Shown here: piece by piece, positions 32,659-41,481 of the stretch | Numbering within the stretch: the first letter of the stretch is position 1 | Layout of the letters: the number at the start of each line of letters is the position of its first letter | Assembly (NCBI RefSeq): GCF_030817655.1 | Contig: NZ_JAUSZM010000003.1 | Span: 3,596,001 to 3,660,000 of the forward strand | Length of the DNA stretch: 64,000 nt | Source of the DNA: Streptomyces sp. V4I2 | GTDB lineage: Bacteria; Actinomycetota; Actinomycetes; Streptomycetales; Streptomycetaceae | Direction: 5' to 3' | The notes under the pieces: model-generated | The model's database searches: none | Seen by the model: the letters and a program-made list of their open reading frames with translations, nothing else | Told to the model about the DNA's origin: nothing | Made by a program: the position numbers and the translations under genes

Positions 32659-33522
32659 CTAACCGACGGGCGGGGTGGACGCGGTGTCCGCCCCGAGCGG
32701 TATCTGCTGCTCGAACGCCGCCAGGGCCACCGGGCTGTCCGGCGCGGCGACCGCCATCATGCGGCGCCGCTGAGCCTCCGCCAGGACGTCCCCGGCCGGG
32801 GTGCCGTGCCGGGCGTGGACGATGCGCACATGGCCGTCACCGGAACCCCGGCGGTCCACCGGAGCGACGCCGGCGTGGGTGCCGTCGGGCAGCGTGACCC
32901 ACAGCTGGAAGTCGTCGAACTTGAAGAAGTCCGCGGACTTGGTCGGCCAGGGGTAGTGGTGTTCGCCGGCCGCCTTGGGCAGAACCCCCGAGTGGTGCGG
33001 GTTGCTCATCGGCACGCACGCGTTGAACAGCGAGTCCGTCCAGGCCTCGACGCTGTCGGCATCGGTGACGGGCCTGCTCAGGAGGTCACGTGCGCGCTTG
33101 TAGCCGAGGGCGTCCAGCGCCGGAAGCGTGAACGGGAAGGCGGCCACGAGGTCGGCGGCCTCCTGGCGGAGCCGGTCGATCTTCGCCGGGTCGGCGCAGA
33201 ACTGCATGCTCCATTCGATGCCGACCCGGGCCCGGTACATCCGCCAGCCGCTTCCCGTCATGACCCAGAGGCTGCCGCCGTGGTGCATCTCGTGGGGCCC
33301 CGGCCCGTACGGCGCGTCGGCCCCGGCGGCGCTCAGCTCCTCGAGGATCTTCTTGACCACCTTCTTGGCGGCGCGGAAGTGGCCGGACACGGAGCGCTCC
33401 GGATGCCTGACGATGCGTATCTTCCAGGGGCGGGTTTCCCCATGGGTGTGGTCCACCTCGAGGAGAGCACCCGCCCCCGGCGCCGCACCCCCCGGTACTG
33501 CCACGGAACCGGCGTCAGCCAT
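32659..33522 (-). CDS. conserved hypothetical protein, partner of the DUF2235 hydrolase
   Basis: 287 residues from the ATG at 33522, preceded by GAAGGAGG on the minus strand. No transmembrane helix or signal. Notable segments are VVKKILEELSAAG, PHEMHHGGSLWVMTGSGWRMYRARVG and FFKFDDFQLWVTLPDGTHAGVAPVDRRG; HEMHH is His-rich but is not a convincing metalloprotease HExxH. I do not recognise the family. Only 13 bases separate it from the DUF2235 gene downstream, so the two may act together, perhaps as hydrolase and cognate accessory or immunity-like protein (speculative). Confidence 0.7.
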   Translation of the reverse strand: MADAGSVAVPGGAAPGAGALLEVDHTHGETRPWKIRIVRHPERSVSGHFRAAKKVVKKILEELSAAGADAPYGPGPHEMHHGGSLWVMTGSGWRMYRARVGIEWSMQFCADPAKIDRLRQEAADLVAAFPFTLPALDALGYKRARDLLSRPVTDADSVEAWTDSLFNACVPMSNPHHSGVLPKAAGEHHYPWPTKSADFFKFDDFQLWVTLPDGTHAGVAPVDRRGSGDGHVRIVHARHGTPAGDVLAEAQRRRMMAVAAPDSPVALAAFEQQIPLGADTASTPPVG

Positions 33523-33682
33523 GGCCGGCCTCCTTCGGTCGGCGGCCCCGCACGCCATGACCGCGCCCGAGCGCCGCTCCCTCCATCGTGCAGCGCCCAG
33601 GCGACGGCGTCGACTTGTGGGCGTTCCGTCGCACAGAAACTACGCCCGTCACCGCGACTTGACGGGATGACAGCCGCTACGA

Positions 33683-34243
33683 CTACGACGCGCTCGGCGC
33701 CGGAGTCGGCCCGATGCCCCGCAGTTGCTGAATGGTCCCGCCGAGCTTGGTACGGAACCGCTCCAGCATCTCCGGCTCCTTCGCACTGACGATCCACCGC
33801 GTGCCGACCAGGTACTTGCCTCCGTAGACGGCGGCGGAATCCAGCCAGGTCTGTTTGTACTTCTCCTCGGGGAAGGTGGTGATGAGGTAGTCGACCTCCT
33901 TCGTGTGGCAGAGGCCCTGGCGCAGTTCGGCCGCGTCGATGCGGATCTCGGGCTTGCAGCCGGTCAGGTTGGCGATCACCTCGACCTTCGCCGGGGCCAC
34001 GACACCGGCCGCGGGGGCCGCGGATATCTCCGACGGCTTGTCGCTCGCCGTTGCGCCGTCCGCATCCCCACCGGTGCAGGCCGTGACCAGGGGAAGAAAC
34101 GCCAGACTCGCGGCCAGCGCGGCGCCGCGTACGAGACGGGCAGCGGGTGGCGTACGTCCGGTGCGTCCTCGCTGTGCCTGCGCTGCGTGCGCTGCGTGCG
34201 CTGGCTGCTCTGGCTGCTCTGCCTGCTCCAGCTCGTGTGACAC
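33683..34243 (-). CDS. putative lipoprotein of unknown function
   Basis: 186 residues from GTG 34243 (GGAGAGG upstream). The N-terminus is unusual: a polar repeat-rich stretch (EQAEQPEQPAHAAHAAQAQ) precedes a basic segment and the hydrophobic signal ALAASLAFLPLVTAC with a lipobox Cys. The mature domain includes LTGCKPEIRIDAAELRQGLCHTKEVDYLITTF and YLVGTRWIVSAKEP; two Cys residues could form a disulfide. This resembles small Streptomyces lipoproteins of unknown role. The long N-terminal extension may mean that the real start is nearer the signal sequence. Confidence 0.65.
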   Translation of the reverse strand: MSHELEQAEQPEQPAHAAHAAQAQRGRTGRTPPAARLVRGAALAASLAFLPLVTACTGGDADGATASDKPSEISAAPAAGVVAPAKVEVIANLTGCKPEIRIDAAELRQGLCHTKEVDYLITTFPEEKYKQTWLDSAAVYGGKYLVGTRWIVSAKEPEMLERFRTKLGGTIQQLRGIGPTPAPSAS

Positions 34244-34377
34244 GTGCCTCTCCGTATCCGGCTGTCCCTGCCCGCACCAGCGGCCGGGCGTTCGACAAGG
34301 GGTACGGGTGACCGCCGGGGGCTGTTCACGCCCTGGGGGGAGCGGGGCGTCGGGGGCGGAAAATCTCCCTGCCACGG

Positions 34378-34600
34378 GTGCCGCCGACGATGCCGGACAC
34401 CTTCTTGGCGACCCGGCGGACGGTGACGGTGGACAATCGCACCTCGCTGCTGGACCTGGCCGACGGCGATGAACCGGGCGCCCTGCAGCAGGCGTTCATC
34501 GACCAGGACTCCTTCCAGTGCGGCTCCTGCACGCCCAGCGCGAGTACCCGGCAGTTGCCGGGCGTTCGCCGCACGGGCCCCTGTACTCCGAGTCGCCTCG
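34378..34600 (+). pseudogene. remnant of a [2Fe-2S] xanthine-dehydrogenase-type small subunit
   Basis: TVTVDNRTSLLDL is joined directly to ADGDEPGALQQAFIDQDSFQCGSC-TPS. In intact YagT/CoxS-like subunits these two segments flank about 40 residues carrying the first Cys cluster, which is missing here. The frame then runs into unrelated sequence. It is a decayed fragment left by an internal deletion. Confidence 0.6.
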
Positions 34601-34810
34601 GGGGCAAGGGCCATGCCTTGACGACGATGACGCCGACCCTGCTCGCACGCGTCCGGGCAGTTCACCGCCCGGACCTGGGCGGCGGATCCCGACTCCGCCT
34701 TCAGCCGGGCAGCCGGGCGGCGTGGTCGACGCCGGGGACCCTCGGCGTCCCGCAGTGGCGGCCCGGCATACGGTGACCGTGCGCCGCCTGGGCGGGAGCC
34801 CTGCAGCGGC

Positions 34811-36790
34811 TCACCCGGCGGCCCGCCGCCAGGCCGACTCGCGCAGCAGCCGCAGTCCGTTGAGGCCGACGATGACGGTGGAGCCCTCGTGGCCGGCGAC
34901 GCCGAGCGGCAGTGGCAGGTGGCCGGCCAGGTCCCAGACGACCAGGACGGCGATGAAGACCCCGGCGATGACGAGGTTCTGCACGACGAGCTTGCGGGCC
35001 CGGCGGGACAGGGCGATCACGGCGGGCACGGTGGCGAGTTCGTCGCGGACGATCACCGCGTCGGCGGTCTCCAGGGCCAGGTCGGAGCCGGCCCGGCCCA
35101 TGGCGACACCGGTGTGCGCGGCGGCGAGCGCCGGGGCGTCGTTGACGCCGTCGCCGACGACCATCACCCTGCGGCCGCCGTCCTCCAGCTCCCGGACCGC
35201 CCGCACCTTGTGCTCCGGCAGCAGCCCGGCCCGTACCTCCTCGATGCCGACCTCGGCGGCGAGGCGGGCGGCGGCGCGAGGATTGTCGCCGGTCAGGAGC
35301 AGGGGTGCGGTCCCGGTGAGGGAGGCGAGCGAGGCCACGGTCTCCCGCGCGTCCGGTCGGAGCCGGTCGGCGATGCCGAGCACGCCGGCCGGAGCACCGT
35401 CCAGGGTGATCAGCACGGCGGTCGTGCCACCCTCCTCCAGCTCACCGGCGAGCACCACCGCGCGGGCGGAGGCGGCGTCGGTGGCCTCGTTCAGCAGCCG
35501 GGCCGGGGCGCCGACCATGACCGCGCGCCCGTCGACGGTGGCCGTCACCGCGACGCCCGGCGTCGAGTCGAAGCCCTCCGCCGGGGCGAGCGCGAGCCCG
35601 CGTTCGCGCGCCGCGGCGACGACCGCCCTGGCCAGGGGGTGCTCGCTCGGGTTCTCCGCCGCCGCCGCGAGGGCCAGCAACTCGCCCTCGTCCAGGCCGG
35701 ATCCGGGGAACGGCCGGATGTCGGTGACCCGCGGGGTGCCCTCGGTGAGCGTGCCCGTCTTGTCCAGCGCCACCGCGTCGACCTGCCCGAGCCGCTCCAT
35801 CACCACGGCCGACTTGACCAGTACACCGTGGCGGCCGGCGTTGGCGATGGCCGACAGCAGCGGCGGCATCGTCGCCAGCACGACCGCGCAGGGCGACGCC
35901 ACGATCATGAAGGTCATCGCCCGCAGCAGCGAGTCCGTGAGGTTCGCTCCGAAGGCGAGCGGCACGAGGAACACGGCGAGGGTCGCGGCCACCATGCCCA
36001 GCGAGTAACGCTGTTCGACCTTCTCGATGAACAACTGGGTCGGCGCCTTGGTCTCGGACGCCTCCTCCACCATCCGCACGATCCGTGCGATCACCGTGTC
36101 GGAGGCGTCCCGCTCGACCCGTACCCGAAGCGCGCCGGTGCCATTGAGGGTGCCGGCGAAGACCTCGTCGCCCTTCTCCTTCGTCACGGGAAGGGGTTCA
36201 CCGGTGATGGTCGCCTGGTCGACGTCGCTCGCCCCGTCGAGCACGCGGCCGTCGGCGCCGATGCGTTCACCGGGGCGTACGAGGATCGTGTCGCCGACGC
36301 ACAGGTCCTCGACGGCGACGGTCGCCTCGCTGCCCTCGTCCGCGACGCGGGTGGCGGTCTCGGGTGCCAGGTCGAGCAGTCCGCGCACCGAGTCGGCGGT
36401 GCGGGCGGTGGCCAGCGCCTCCAGGGCGCCCGAGGTCGCGAAGATCACGATCAGCAGGGCGCCGTCCATGACCTGCCCGATCGAGGCCGCGCCCAGCGCG
36501 GCGACGATCATCAGGAGGTCGACGTCGAGGGTCTTCTCCTTCAGCGCCTGAAGGCCGGCCCAGCCCGGCTCCCAGCCGCCGGTCGCGTACGACAGCGCGT
36601 ACAGCGGGCCCCACGCCCAGGCCGGAGCGCCGGTCAGCTGGAGAGGCAGCGCCAGCAGGAAGAAGGCGGTGGCGGCAGTCGCCCAGCGCGCCTCGGGGAG
36701 GGCGAGGACCCGGGTACGACGCCGGACCGCGTCACTTGCGCGCGAGGGCGCGGCCCGGTCGGCCGTGGGCGGGGTGAGGGTGGAGGTCAT
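34811..36790 (-). CDS. P1B-4-type heavy-metal translocating P-type ATPase
   Basis: 659 residues with about six to eight membrane helices. It contains TGE (actuator), the metal-path motif S299-P300-C301 in VASPCAVV, phosphorylation site Asp343 in DKTGT, and GDGVNDAPAL. The final helix carries HEGST...LNGLRLL, the signature of the P1B-4 subgroup (Co, Zn, Fe(II) or Ni export). There is no N-terminal CxxC metal-binding domain, also typical of this subgroup. It is divergent from an ArsR sensor with a matching Zn/Co-type site, so export of a divalent cation under sensor control is likely. Confidence 0.92.
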   Translation of the reverse strand: MTSTLTPPTADRAAPSRASDAVRRRTRVLALPEARWATAATAFFLLALPLQLTGAPAWAWGPLYALSYATGGWEPGWAGLQALKEKTLDVDLLMIVAALGAASIGQVMDGALLIVIFATSGALEALATARTADSVRGLLDLAPETATRVADEGSEATVAVEDLCVGDTILVRPGERIGADGRVLDGASDVDQATITGEPLPVTKEKGDEVFAGTLNGTGALRVRVERDASDTVIARIVRMVEEASETKAPTQLFIEKVEQRYSLGMVAATLAVFLVPLAFGANLTDSLLRAMTFMIVASPCAVVLATMPPLLSAIANAGRHGVLVKSAVVMERLGQVDAVALDKTGTLTEGTPRVTDIRPFPGSGLDEGELLALAAAAENPSEHPLARAVVAAARERGLALAPAEGFDSTPGVAVTATVDGRAVMVGAPARLLNEATDAASARAVVLAGELEEGGTTAVLITLDGAPAGVLGIADRLRPDARETVASLASLTGTAPLLLTGDNPRAAARLAAEVGIEEVRAGLLPEHKVRAVRELEDGGRRVMVVGDGVNDAPALAAAHTGVAMGRAGSDLALETADAVIVRDELATVPAVIALSRRARKLVVQNLVIAGVFIAVLVVWDLAGHLPLPLGVAGHEGSTVIVGLNGLRLLRESAWRRAAG

Positions 36791-36872
36791 CGGAGCGGAA
36801 GTCCTTCACGACGGCATGACGGAGTAACGGCAGCCGGAAACCCGGCGCCGCTCACTCCACCGTACAGGACCA

Positions 36873-36898
36873 CATGAAGACCCATTCATACGTTCATG
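36873..36898. promoter_or_regulatory. ArsR-type operator region
   Basis: CATGAA (36873-36878) and TTCATG (36893-36898) form an inverted repeat, with a further TTCAT at 36885-36889. The AT-rich ATGAA...TTCAT pattern is typical of SmtB/ArsR-family operators. It lies between the divergent ATPase and sensor genes. A -10-like TAGGAT at 36911-36916 lies 6 bases before the sensor ATG, suggesting a leaderless transcript. Confidence 0.55.
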
Positions 36899-36922
36899 GG
36901 CGTCTCTCCGTAGGATGAGGGC

Positions 36923-37309
36923 ATGGGCCACGGAGCTGACGCCAAGACCACCGCCACCGCACGCGAACGCCTGGAGACCGTGGGCGCCGCCGACGTGGCC
37001 GCCACGCTCCAGGCCCTCGCCACCCCGTCCCGGCTCCGGATCCTGGCGCGCCTCCAGGAGGGTCCGTGCGCGGCGACCGAACTCGCCGACGCCGTCGGCA
37101 TGGAACAGTCCGCCTGTTCGCACCAGTTGCGTCTGCTGCGCAACCTCGGTCTGGTGACCGGCGAGCGCCGGGGCCGCTCGATCATCTACGCCCTGTACGA
37201 CAACCACGTCGCCGAACTCCTGGAGCAGGCCCTTTACCACGTCGAGCACCTGCGCATGGGCCTGCGGGACGCCGCCCCGGCCCCGGCGGTCGTGGCCGAG
37301 ACACGCTGA
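36923..37309 (+). CDS. ArsR/SmtB-family metal sensor with alpha-5 site
   Basis: 128 residues. Winged helix at about 30-90 (LQALATPSRLRILARLQEGPCAATELADAVGMEQSACSHQLRLL). The dimerisation helix holds Asp93-N-His95, ten residues, then His106-V-E-His109, an exact DxHx10HxxH alpha-5 motif of Zn/Co/Ni sensors such as SmtB, CzrA and NmtR. The single Cys in each of GPCAA and SACSH does not make a complete alpha-3 ELCVCD site. It most likely represses the divergent P1B-4 ATPase in the absence of metal. Confidence 0.92.
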   Translation: MGHGADAKTTATARERLETVGAADVAATLQALATPSRLRILARLQEGPCAATELADAVGMEQSACSHQLRLLRNLGLVTGERRGRSIIYALYDNHVAELLEQALYHVEHLRMGLRDAAPAPAVVAETR

Positions 37310-37610
37310 ACCGCGAGCGGGTCAGCTCACCCGGGTACAGGCACCGGCTTCGGCGTCAGCTGCCGGCACGGCGCAACCAGGCCACCGACCCGGCACACAG
37401 CGGCCCGGCGCCGGCCGACGCCGCCCACCCCGCACCGCCTGCCCGCCCGCCCGGACCAGTTGTCCGGCCGCGTCTCCATAGCACCCGCCGGAAGCCGGCG
37501 TGGCGCGTCGCCTTCTCAGAAGTTCTCGGCGGCCATGCTCTCGGAACCGTCCGGATGATTCCACCCACCTCGGGTAGTCCTGCCACAGGCGACCCCGGAG
37601 GTGCAGTCCC
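37310..37610. other. intergenic region without a recognised gene
   Basis: About 300 bases between the metal sensor and a lipoprotein gene. I find no convincing coding frame, tRNA or strong palindrome; it presumably holds the promoter of the lipoprotein gene near its right end. Confidence 0.4.
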
Positions 37611-38192
37611 ATGACCGCCACGACACGGCGCGGGGCCTGGGCGACGGCTTCCGCCGTCACCCTTGTCCTCGCCCTCGCCCTCGCCCTCACCAGCGCCTGC
37701 GACAGCGGTGGCGACGGCGACGACACAGCCCCCTCGACGCGTACGCCCGCCACCGCCCCGCCCGACCCGACAACGGCCGCCACGTCACCGCCGGCGTCCC
37801 GATCCCCCACGCCGACCGGCACGGCACCGGAGGACCCGGTGGAGGCCGAGAAGGAGATCAGGGAAGCCTGGCGGATCCTCTTCGCCCCGGAGTCATCAGT
37901 CGACGAGCGAAGCGACGTCATCGAGGACGGCTACGAGAACGCGCTGATGACCGAGAACCTCTTCGCGGACCCGCTCGGCAGTCGCCTCCGCGCCGACGTG
38001 ACCTCGGTGTCGTACACCTCGTCCCTCAGTGCCGACGTCCGCTACACCCTCACGCGCGAGGGCCGTCGGCTGGACACCGGCGGCCCGGGAGCGGCCGTCT
38101 TCCAGGACGACACCTGGAAGGTGGCGCTGCAAACGGTCTGCGATCTGACACGGCACGCGAAGGACGCTCCGCAGGCGCCGAGCTGCGAGTGA
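37611..38192 (+). CDS. putative lipoprotein with Pro/Thr-rich linker
   Basis: 193 residues. Signal with lipobox LALTSAC, then about 45 residues rich in Thr, Pro and Ala that would span the cell wall, and a C-terminal domain (residues about 80-190: EDPVEAEKEIREAWRILFAPESS, ENLFADPLGSRLRADVTSVSYTS, GAAVFQDDTWKVALQTVC). The last part resembles the cystatin/NTF2-like fold of small Streptomyces lipoproteins, with two Cys that may pair. Function unknown. A strong bidirectional hairpin follows at 38250-38295. Confidence 0.75.
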   Translation: MTATTRRGAWATASAVTLVLALALALTSACDSGGDGDDTAPSTRTPATAPPDPTTAATSPPASRSPTPTGTAPEDPVEAEKEIREAWRILFAPESSVDERSDVIEDGYENALMTENLFADPLGSRLRADVTSVSYTSSLSADVRYTLTREGRRLDTGGPGAAVFQDDTWKVALQTVCDLTRHAKDAPQAPSCE

Positions 38193-38249
38193 TCGACCAC
38201 GCTTGTCCGCCGACGTACACCACGCCGTAGCGGCTGGTGGTCCGCGCGG

Positions 38250-38295
38250 GAACCGCACGGGCCCGGCGAGGGTACTCGCCGGGCCCGTGCGGTTC
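38250..38295. terminator. bidirectional terminator hairpin
   Basis: A perfect 21-base-pair stem (38250-38270 with 38275-38295; arms begin GAACCGCACGGGCCC) encloses the four-base loop GGTA. It lies between convergent genes and should stop transcription from both sides. Confidence 0.85.
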
Positions 38296-38327
38296 GGATC
38301 AGTGGTCGAGGGGAACAGACACCGGCA

Positions 38328-39812
38328 TCAGCTTCTGGTCCACTGCTGGTTACTGCTTCCGTTGCAGTACCAGACATCGACCGCCGTGCCGTTGCCGGTG
38401 CCCGCTCCGGCCGCGTCCAGGCAGAGCTCCGGGTTCGCGACGCTGGTCACGGTGAGGTCCGCGTTCAGATTCCACTGTTGTGCCGCCGCGCCGGTGCAGT
38501 CGGAGATGACCACGGGGTCTCCCGCCGTGGCTCCGGTGCCTCCCACCGTCATGCACTTGTTGCCGTAGACGGTGAGTTGTTTGTCCGCGTCCCAGTTCCA
38601 GGACTGGTTGCCGCCGTCGTTGCAGTCCCAGAGGTCGAGTTGGGTGCCGTTGGTCGTGCTGAAGCCGGGCACGTCGACGCAGCGGTTGGAGCCCACTCCG
38701 CGCAGGACCTCGCCGGGAGGCGCGGGCGGCAGGTCGTTGACGGGCGGGGTCGTGCCGAAGCCGTAGCCCCAGCGCAGCAGGGCGACTCCGGTGGCGCTGT
38801 TGTCCACCAGGTTGCCCTCGGCGTCCAGCGACTCGATCGAGTAGGCGTCGTCGAACCTCAGCCCCGGCCAGTAGACCAGTCCCATCCCCTTGCTGCGGGC
38901 GGTGTTGGCCACGGCCGCGAGATACGAGGTGTAGACGTTGCCGTTCCACGCGCCGTAGTTCAGACCGGTGGTCATCGGGGAGCCGGCCTCGTCGATGATG
39001 GTCCGGCCGGCGTACTTGCCGATGCGGGCTTCGAGGTCGGCGGTCCAGTCCGCCTGCTGGGTGTAGCTGGCCCAGAAGCCGTAGAAGTGCAGCGACAGCA
39101 GCGTTCCCCGCAGTTCGGGTGCCGCGCCGACACCGGTGACGTTGTCGTTGTAGCCGGTACCGCTGATCACGACCCGGCCGCGCGGGACGTCCTTGTGCTG
39201 GGCGAGCCAGCCACTGGTGACGGACACCCACTGGTCCAGGGTGTAGCCGTGCGGTTCGTTCATGGGCTCGAAGTAGACCCGCGGGTTGTTCTTGTACTCC
39301 CGCACCACGGTGTTCCACATCGTTTTCCAGGCGGCCGTGTCGTCGACCAGGCCGTCCTTGCTGGTGTTGGCCTCCCAGTAGCTGACGATGACCTTGTCAC
39401 CGTAGGCCGTGGCCGCGTCGATCGTCGCCCGGTACGACTTCCACCAAGTGGTGCCCACGCTGGCCGGGTTGATCGGTAGTCGCAGCGTGTTGGCGCCCAG
39501 GTTCTTCTTGAAGCCGCGCACCATGTGACCCGTGGTGCGGTACACGGTGCGGTAGTCGTCGGTCACCGACAGCCCGCTGGGCACCACGGCGTCACTGGCG
39601 TAATTGTCTCGCGGGTCTGCCCAGTTCACCCCGCGGAAGTCACTGGTATCGCCCTTCGGCGCGGTCTTCACCGCCGCGTACGAGCCGTCCGCCGTCTCGG
39701 CTGCCGACTGGGCGAGGGCGGGGGCGGGGGTGGTCAGGAACAGGAGTGTCGCGCCGAAGCCGGCCATGAGCACACTGGCCAGTCTTCTCGACCGCGTCGG
39801 GGTCTTGGTCAT
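38328..39812 (-). CDS. secreted GH5 glycoside hydrolase with C-terminal CBM13 (ricin-type) domain
   Basis: 494 residues with a Sec signal (RRLASVLMAGFGATLLFL, cleavage near ALAQS). A GH5 (cellulase-type) catalytic domain covers residues about 55-350; Glu186 in MNEPHG is the acid/base and Glu275 in IIDEAGS the nucleophile. After a short Pro linker, residues about 370-494 form a beta-trefoil (GVGSNRCVDVPGFSTTNGTQLDLWDCN, repeated QxW motifs). The substrate is probably a beta-1,4-glucan or mannan. A 24-base palindrome about 110 bases upstream is a candidate operator. The reading frame remains open upstream of 39812, but the signal peptide fixes the start. Confidence 0.9.
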   Translation of the reverse strand: MTKTPTRSRRLASVLMAGFGATLLFLTTPAPALAQSAAETADGSYAAVKTAPKGDTSDFRGVNWADPRDNYASDAVVPSGLSVTDDYRTVYRTTGHMVRGFKKNLGANTLRLPINPASVGTTWWKSYRATIDAATAYGDKVIVSYWEANTSKDGLVDDTAAWKTMWNTVVREYKNNPRVYFEPMNEPHGYTLDQWVSVTSGWLAQHKDVPRGRVVISGTGYNDNVTGVGAAPELRGTLLSLHFYGFWASYTQQADWTADLEARIGKYAGRTIIDEAGSPMTTGLNYGAWNGNVYTSYLAAVANTARSKGMGLVYWPGLRFDDAYSIESLDAEGNLVDNSATGVALLRWGYGFGTTPPVNDLPPAPPGEVLRGVGSNRCVDVPGFSTTNGTQLDLWDCNDGGNQSWNWDADKQLTVYGNKCMTVGGTGATAGDPVVISDCTGAAAQQWNLNADLTVTSVANPELCLDAAGAGTGNGTAVDVWYCNGSSNQQWTRS

Positions 39813-40337
39813 GTCGTCTCCAGTGACGGGAATCGCGGAGGGCGGAGTGCGGGTTCGCCACCTGAGCCGAGGCAGTGATGAACCAGGGTCCGGATACAGA
39901 CACTCGGACCCGCGTAAATCGGCAATGGTTACGTAACCATTGCCCGGACACTGGCACGACGCCTGCACTGGTGACAAGACCCGTGACGGTTCCGAATACG
40001 ACGGGGCGTCTGGGTCCACTGAGGACGGTGGGGCGGACGGTGGGGCGGTTGAGGGCGGAGTCGTGGGGATCGGTGCAGTCTGCCCATCCGAGGACGGCAG
40101 CGGGTCCACGGCGGTGCAGCGGTCGCTGCAGCCGTCGTAGTCATGGGCGCGCAAGTCGTACCGACCGCTGATGTGTCAAGGCGTACATCGACTGGTCCCC
40201 GATCCGCCGGTCACGCCAGGACCGCACTCACTCAGGCACGCGAGGGCAGTTCGGCATCGGCAGCCCACGACCGCAGAGGGGCACATTGCCGCAGCCCGCT
40301 TCTCGGCAGTAACCACGCTCCTCGCCCACCGCGGCAC
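39813..40337. other. upstream region of the GH5 gene without a confident gene
   Basis: It contains the 24-base palindrome at 39921-39944. Between 39960 and 40150 the minus strand reads as a Pro/Ser/Thr-rich stretch with no start or known domain; it may be a degraded linker or random GC-rich DNA. Nothing else is recognisable up to the IS3 remnant. Confidence 0.4.
39921..39944. promoter_or_regulatory. 24-base perfect palindrome, candidate operator
   Basis: The half-site GGCAATGGTTAC is followed immediately by its exact reverse complement. It lies 109 bases upstream of the GH5 start. It does not match the known CebR-type operator of cellulase genes (TGGGAGCGCTCCCA), so a different LacI/TetR-like repressor is implied. 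Confidence 0.65.
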
Positions 40338-40660
40338 TGACCACCAACGCCCTGGCCATGGCCATGGCCATGGCCATCGGCAACCGCTCCCCGCGGCCGG
40401 GCGGCACCATCATCCACTCCGACAGTGAGTGTCCACGGAGTGCAGTTCGGGTCCTGGGCATTCACCCAGCGCGCGAGGGCCTCCGGGCTGCTGCCCTCGA
40501 TGGGCTCGATCGGAACTGCGTGGCGGACCCGGCTGGGGCTGTCCACCACGCTCTTCGAGTACCTGGAAATCTTCCACAACCGCCGGCGCAGACACTCCGC
40601 GCCGGGCATGCTCGGCCCGGCGGAGTACGAACTCCGCACCCCGCCATTTCAGGCTGCGGA
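40338..40660 (+). pseudogene. IS3-family transposase (OrfB) 3' remnant
   Basis: ALTTNALAMAMAMAIGNR and GGTIIHSDSE in one frame, then VQFGSWAFTQRARASGLLPSMGSIG and LEIFHNRRRRHSAPGMLGPAEYELR in another, are the well-known C-terminal segments of IS3-type integrase cores. A frameshift near 40430 and lost catalytic residues make it inactive. The GGCCAT tandem repeat lies inside it. It marks the left edge of an atypical segment. Confidence 0.75.
40354..40377. repeat. GGCCAT hexanucleotide tandem repeat (four copies)
   Basis: Four consecutive GGCCAT units within the transposase remnant add extra Met-Ala pairs, consistent with slippage in a gene no longer under selection. Confidence 0.7.
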
Positions 40661-40662
40661 TC

Positions 40663-41481
40663 TCAGCCGGCGAGCTTGTTGCTCTTGCGGATCTGTCCGT
40701 CGAAGACCCCGGCGGGAAGGATACGGTGCGCCGCGCTGAGGAGCCGGGCGCTCCGGCCGGCGGTGTAGCGCACCTTCGGCTTGGAGCCGGTGGCGGCCGC
40801 GACGATCGCCTTCGCGACGATGGCGGGATCGTCGCCTTCCTCGTTGACCGCCAACGCCACCTGATCGGCGATGCGCCGCTGCTCCGCATAGATGTCCATG
40901 GGCATGTCGGGCTCGACGGTGTTCGCCTCGAACGAGGATTTGGTACCGCCCGGCTGGACGATGAGGGCCCGGACCCCGTGTTCGCGTATCTCGTGGTCCA
41001 GGGACTCGGTGTACCCCTCGAGCGCATGCTTGGACGCCGAGTAGGTGGCCATGTAGGGCGCGGGGAGGAACCCGAGGACGGACGAGATGTTGATGATGCG
41101 CCCGCTTCCCTGGGCGCGCATGTGCGGGAGAACGGCCTTGGCCATGCGCATCACACCGAAGACGTTGATGTTGAAGAGGCGCTGGGCCTGCGCGAGAGAG
41201 TTCTCCTCGGCGGCGCCCGAGGAGCCGATGCCCGCGTTGTTGACCAGGACGTCGATCCGCCCGAACCGCTCGATCACCTGCTCGACCGCGGCAGCGACCG
41301 AATCGTCGCTGCCCACGTCGAGGGCGAGGAACGTCACGCCGTCACGACGGTCGGCCCCCGACGTCTTCCGGCTCGTTCCCACCGTCTCGAAACCCGCTGC
41401 GACGAGCGCGAGGGCGGCCGCCTTTCCGATACCGGTGGACGCGCCTGTCACGAGTGCCACCGGTCGGGTTGCTGTAGCCAT
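40663..41481 (-). CDS. short-chain dehydrogenase/reductase (SDR)
   Basis: 272 residues from ATG 41481 with GGAGG upstream. Rossmann motif TGASTGIGKA, NNAGIG, catalytic Ser in ISSVLG and Tyr-x3-Lys in YSASKHAL, so it is an active classical SDR. The closest style is the 'oxidoreductase' SDRs with FEANTVEPDMP after the active site. Function could be oxidation of a lipid or sterol alcohol. It lies downstream of a crotonase gene on the same strand. The candidate operator ATTATG-AC-CATAAT overlaps its promoter. Confidence 0.88.
   Translation of the reverse strand: MATATRPVALVTGASTGIGKAAALALVAAGFETVGTSRKTSGADRRDGVTFLALDVGSDDSVAAAVEQVIERFGRIDVLVNNAGIGSSGAAEENSLAQAQRLFNINVFGVMRMAKAVLPHMRAQGSGRIINISSVLGFLPAPYMATYSASKHALEGYTESLDHEIREHGVRALIVQPGGTKSSFEANTVEPDMPMDIYAEQRRIADQVALAVNEEGDDPAIVAKAIVAAATGSKPKVRYTAGRSARLLSAAHRILPAGVFDGQIRKSNKLAG

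Noticed and set aside
39813..40154. N-terminal extension of the GH5 protein to an upstream ATG at 40154
   Set aside because: The signal peptide at residue 1 of the shorter form fixes the start; the extension contains the palindrome and a random Pro/Ser stretch.
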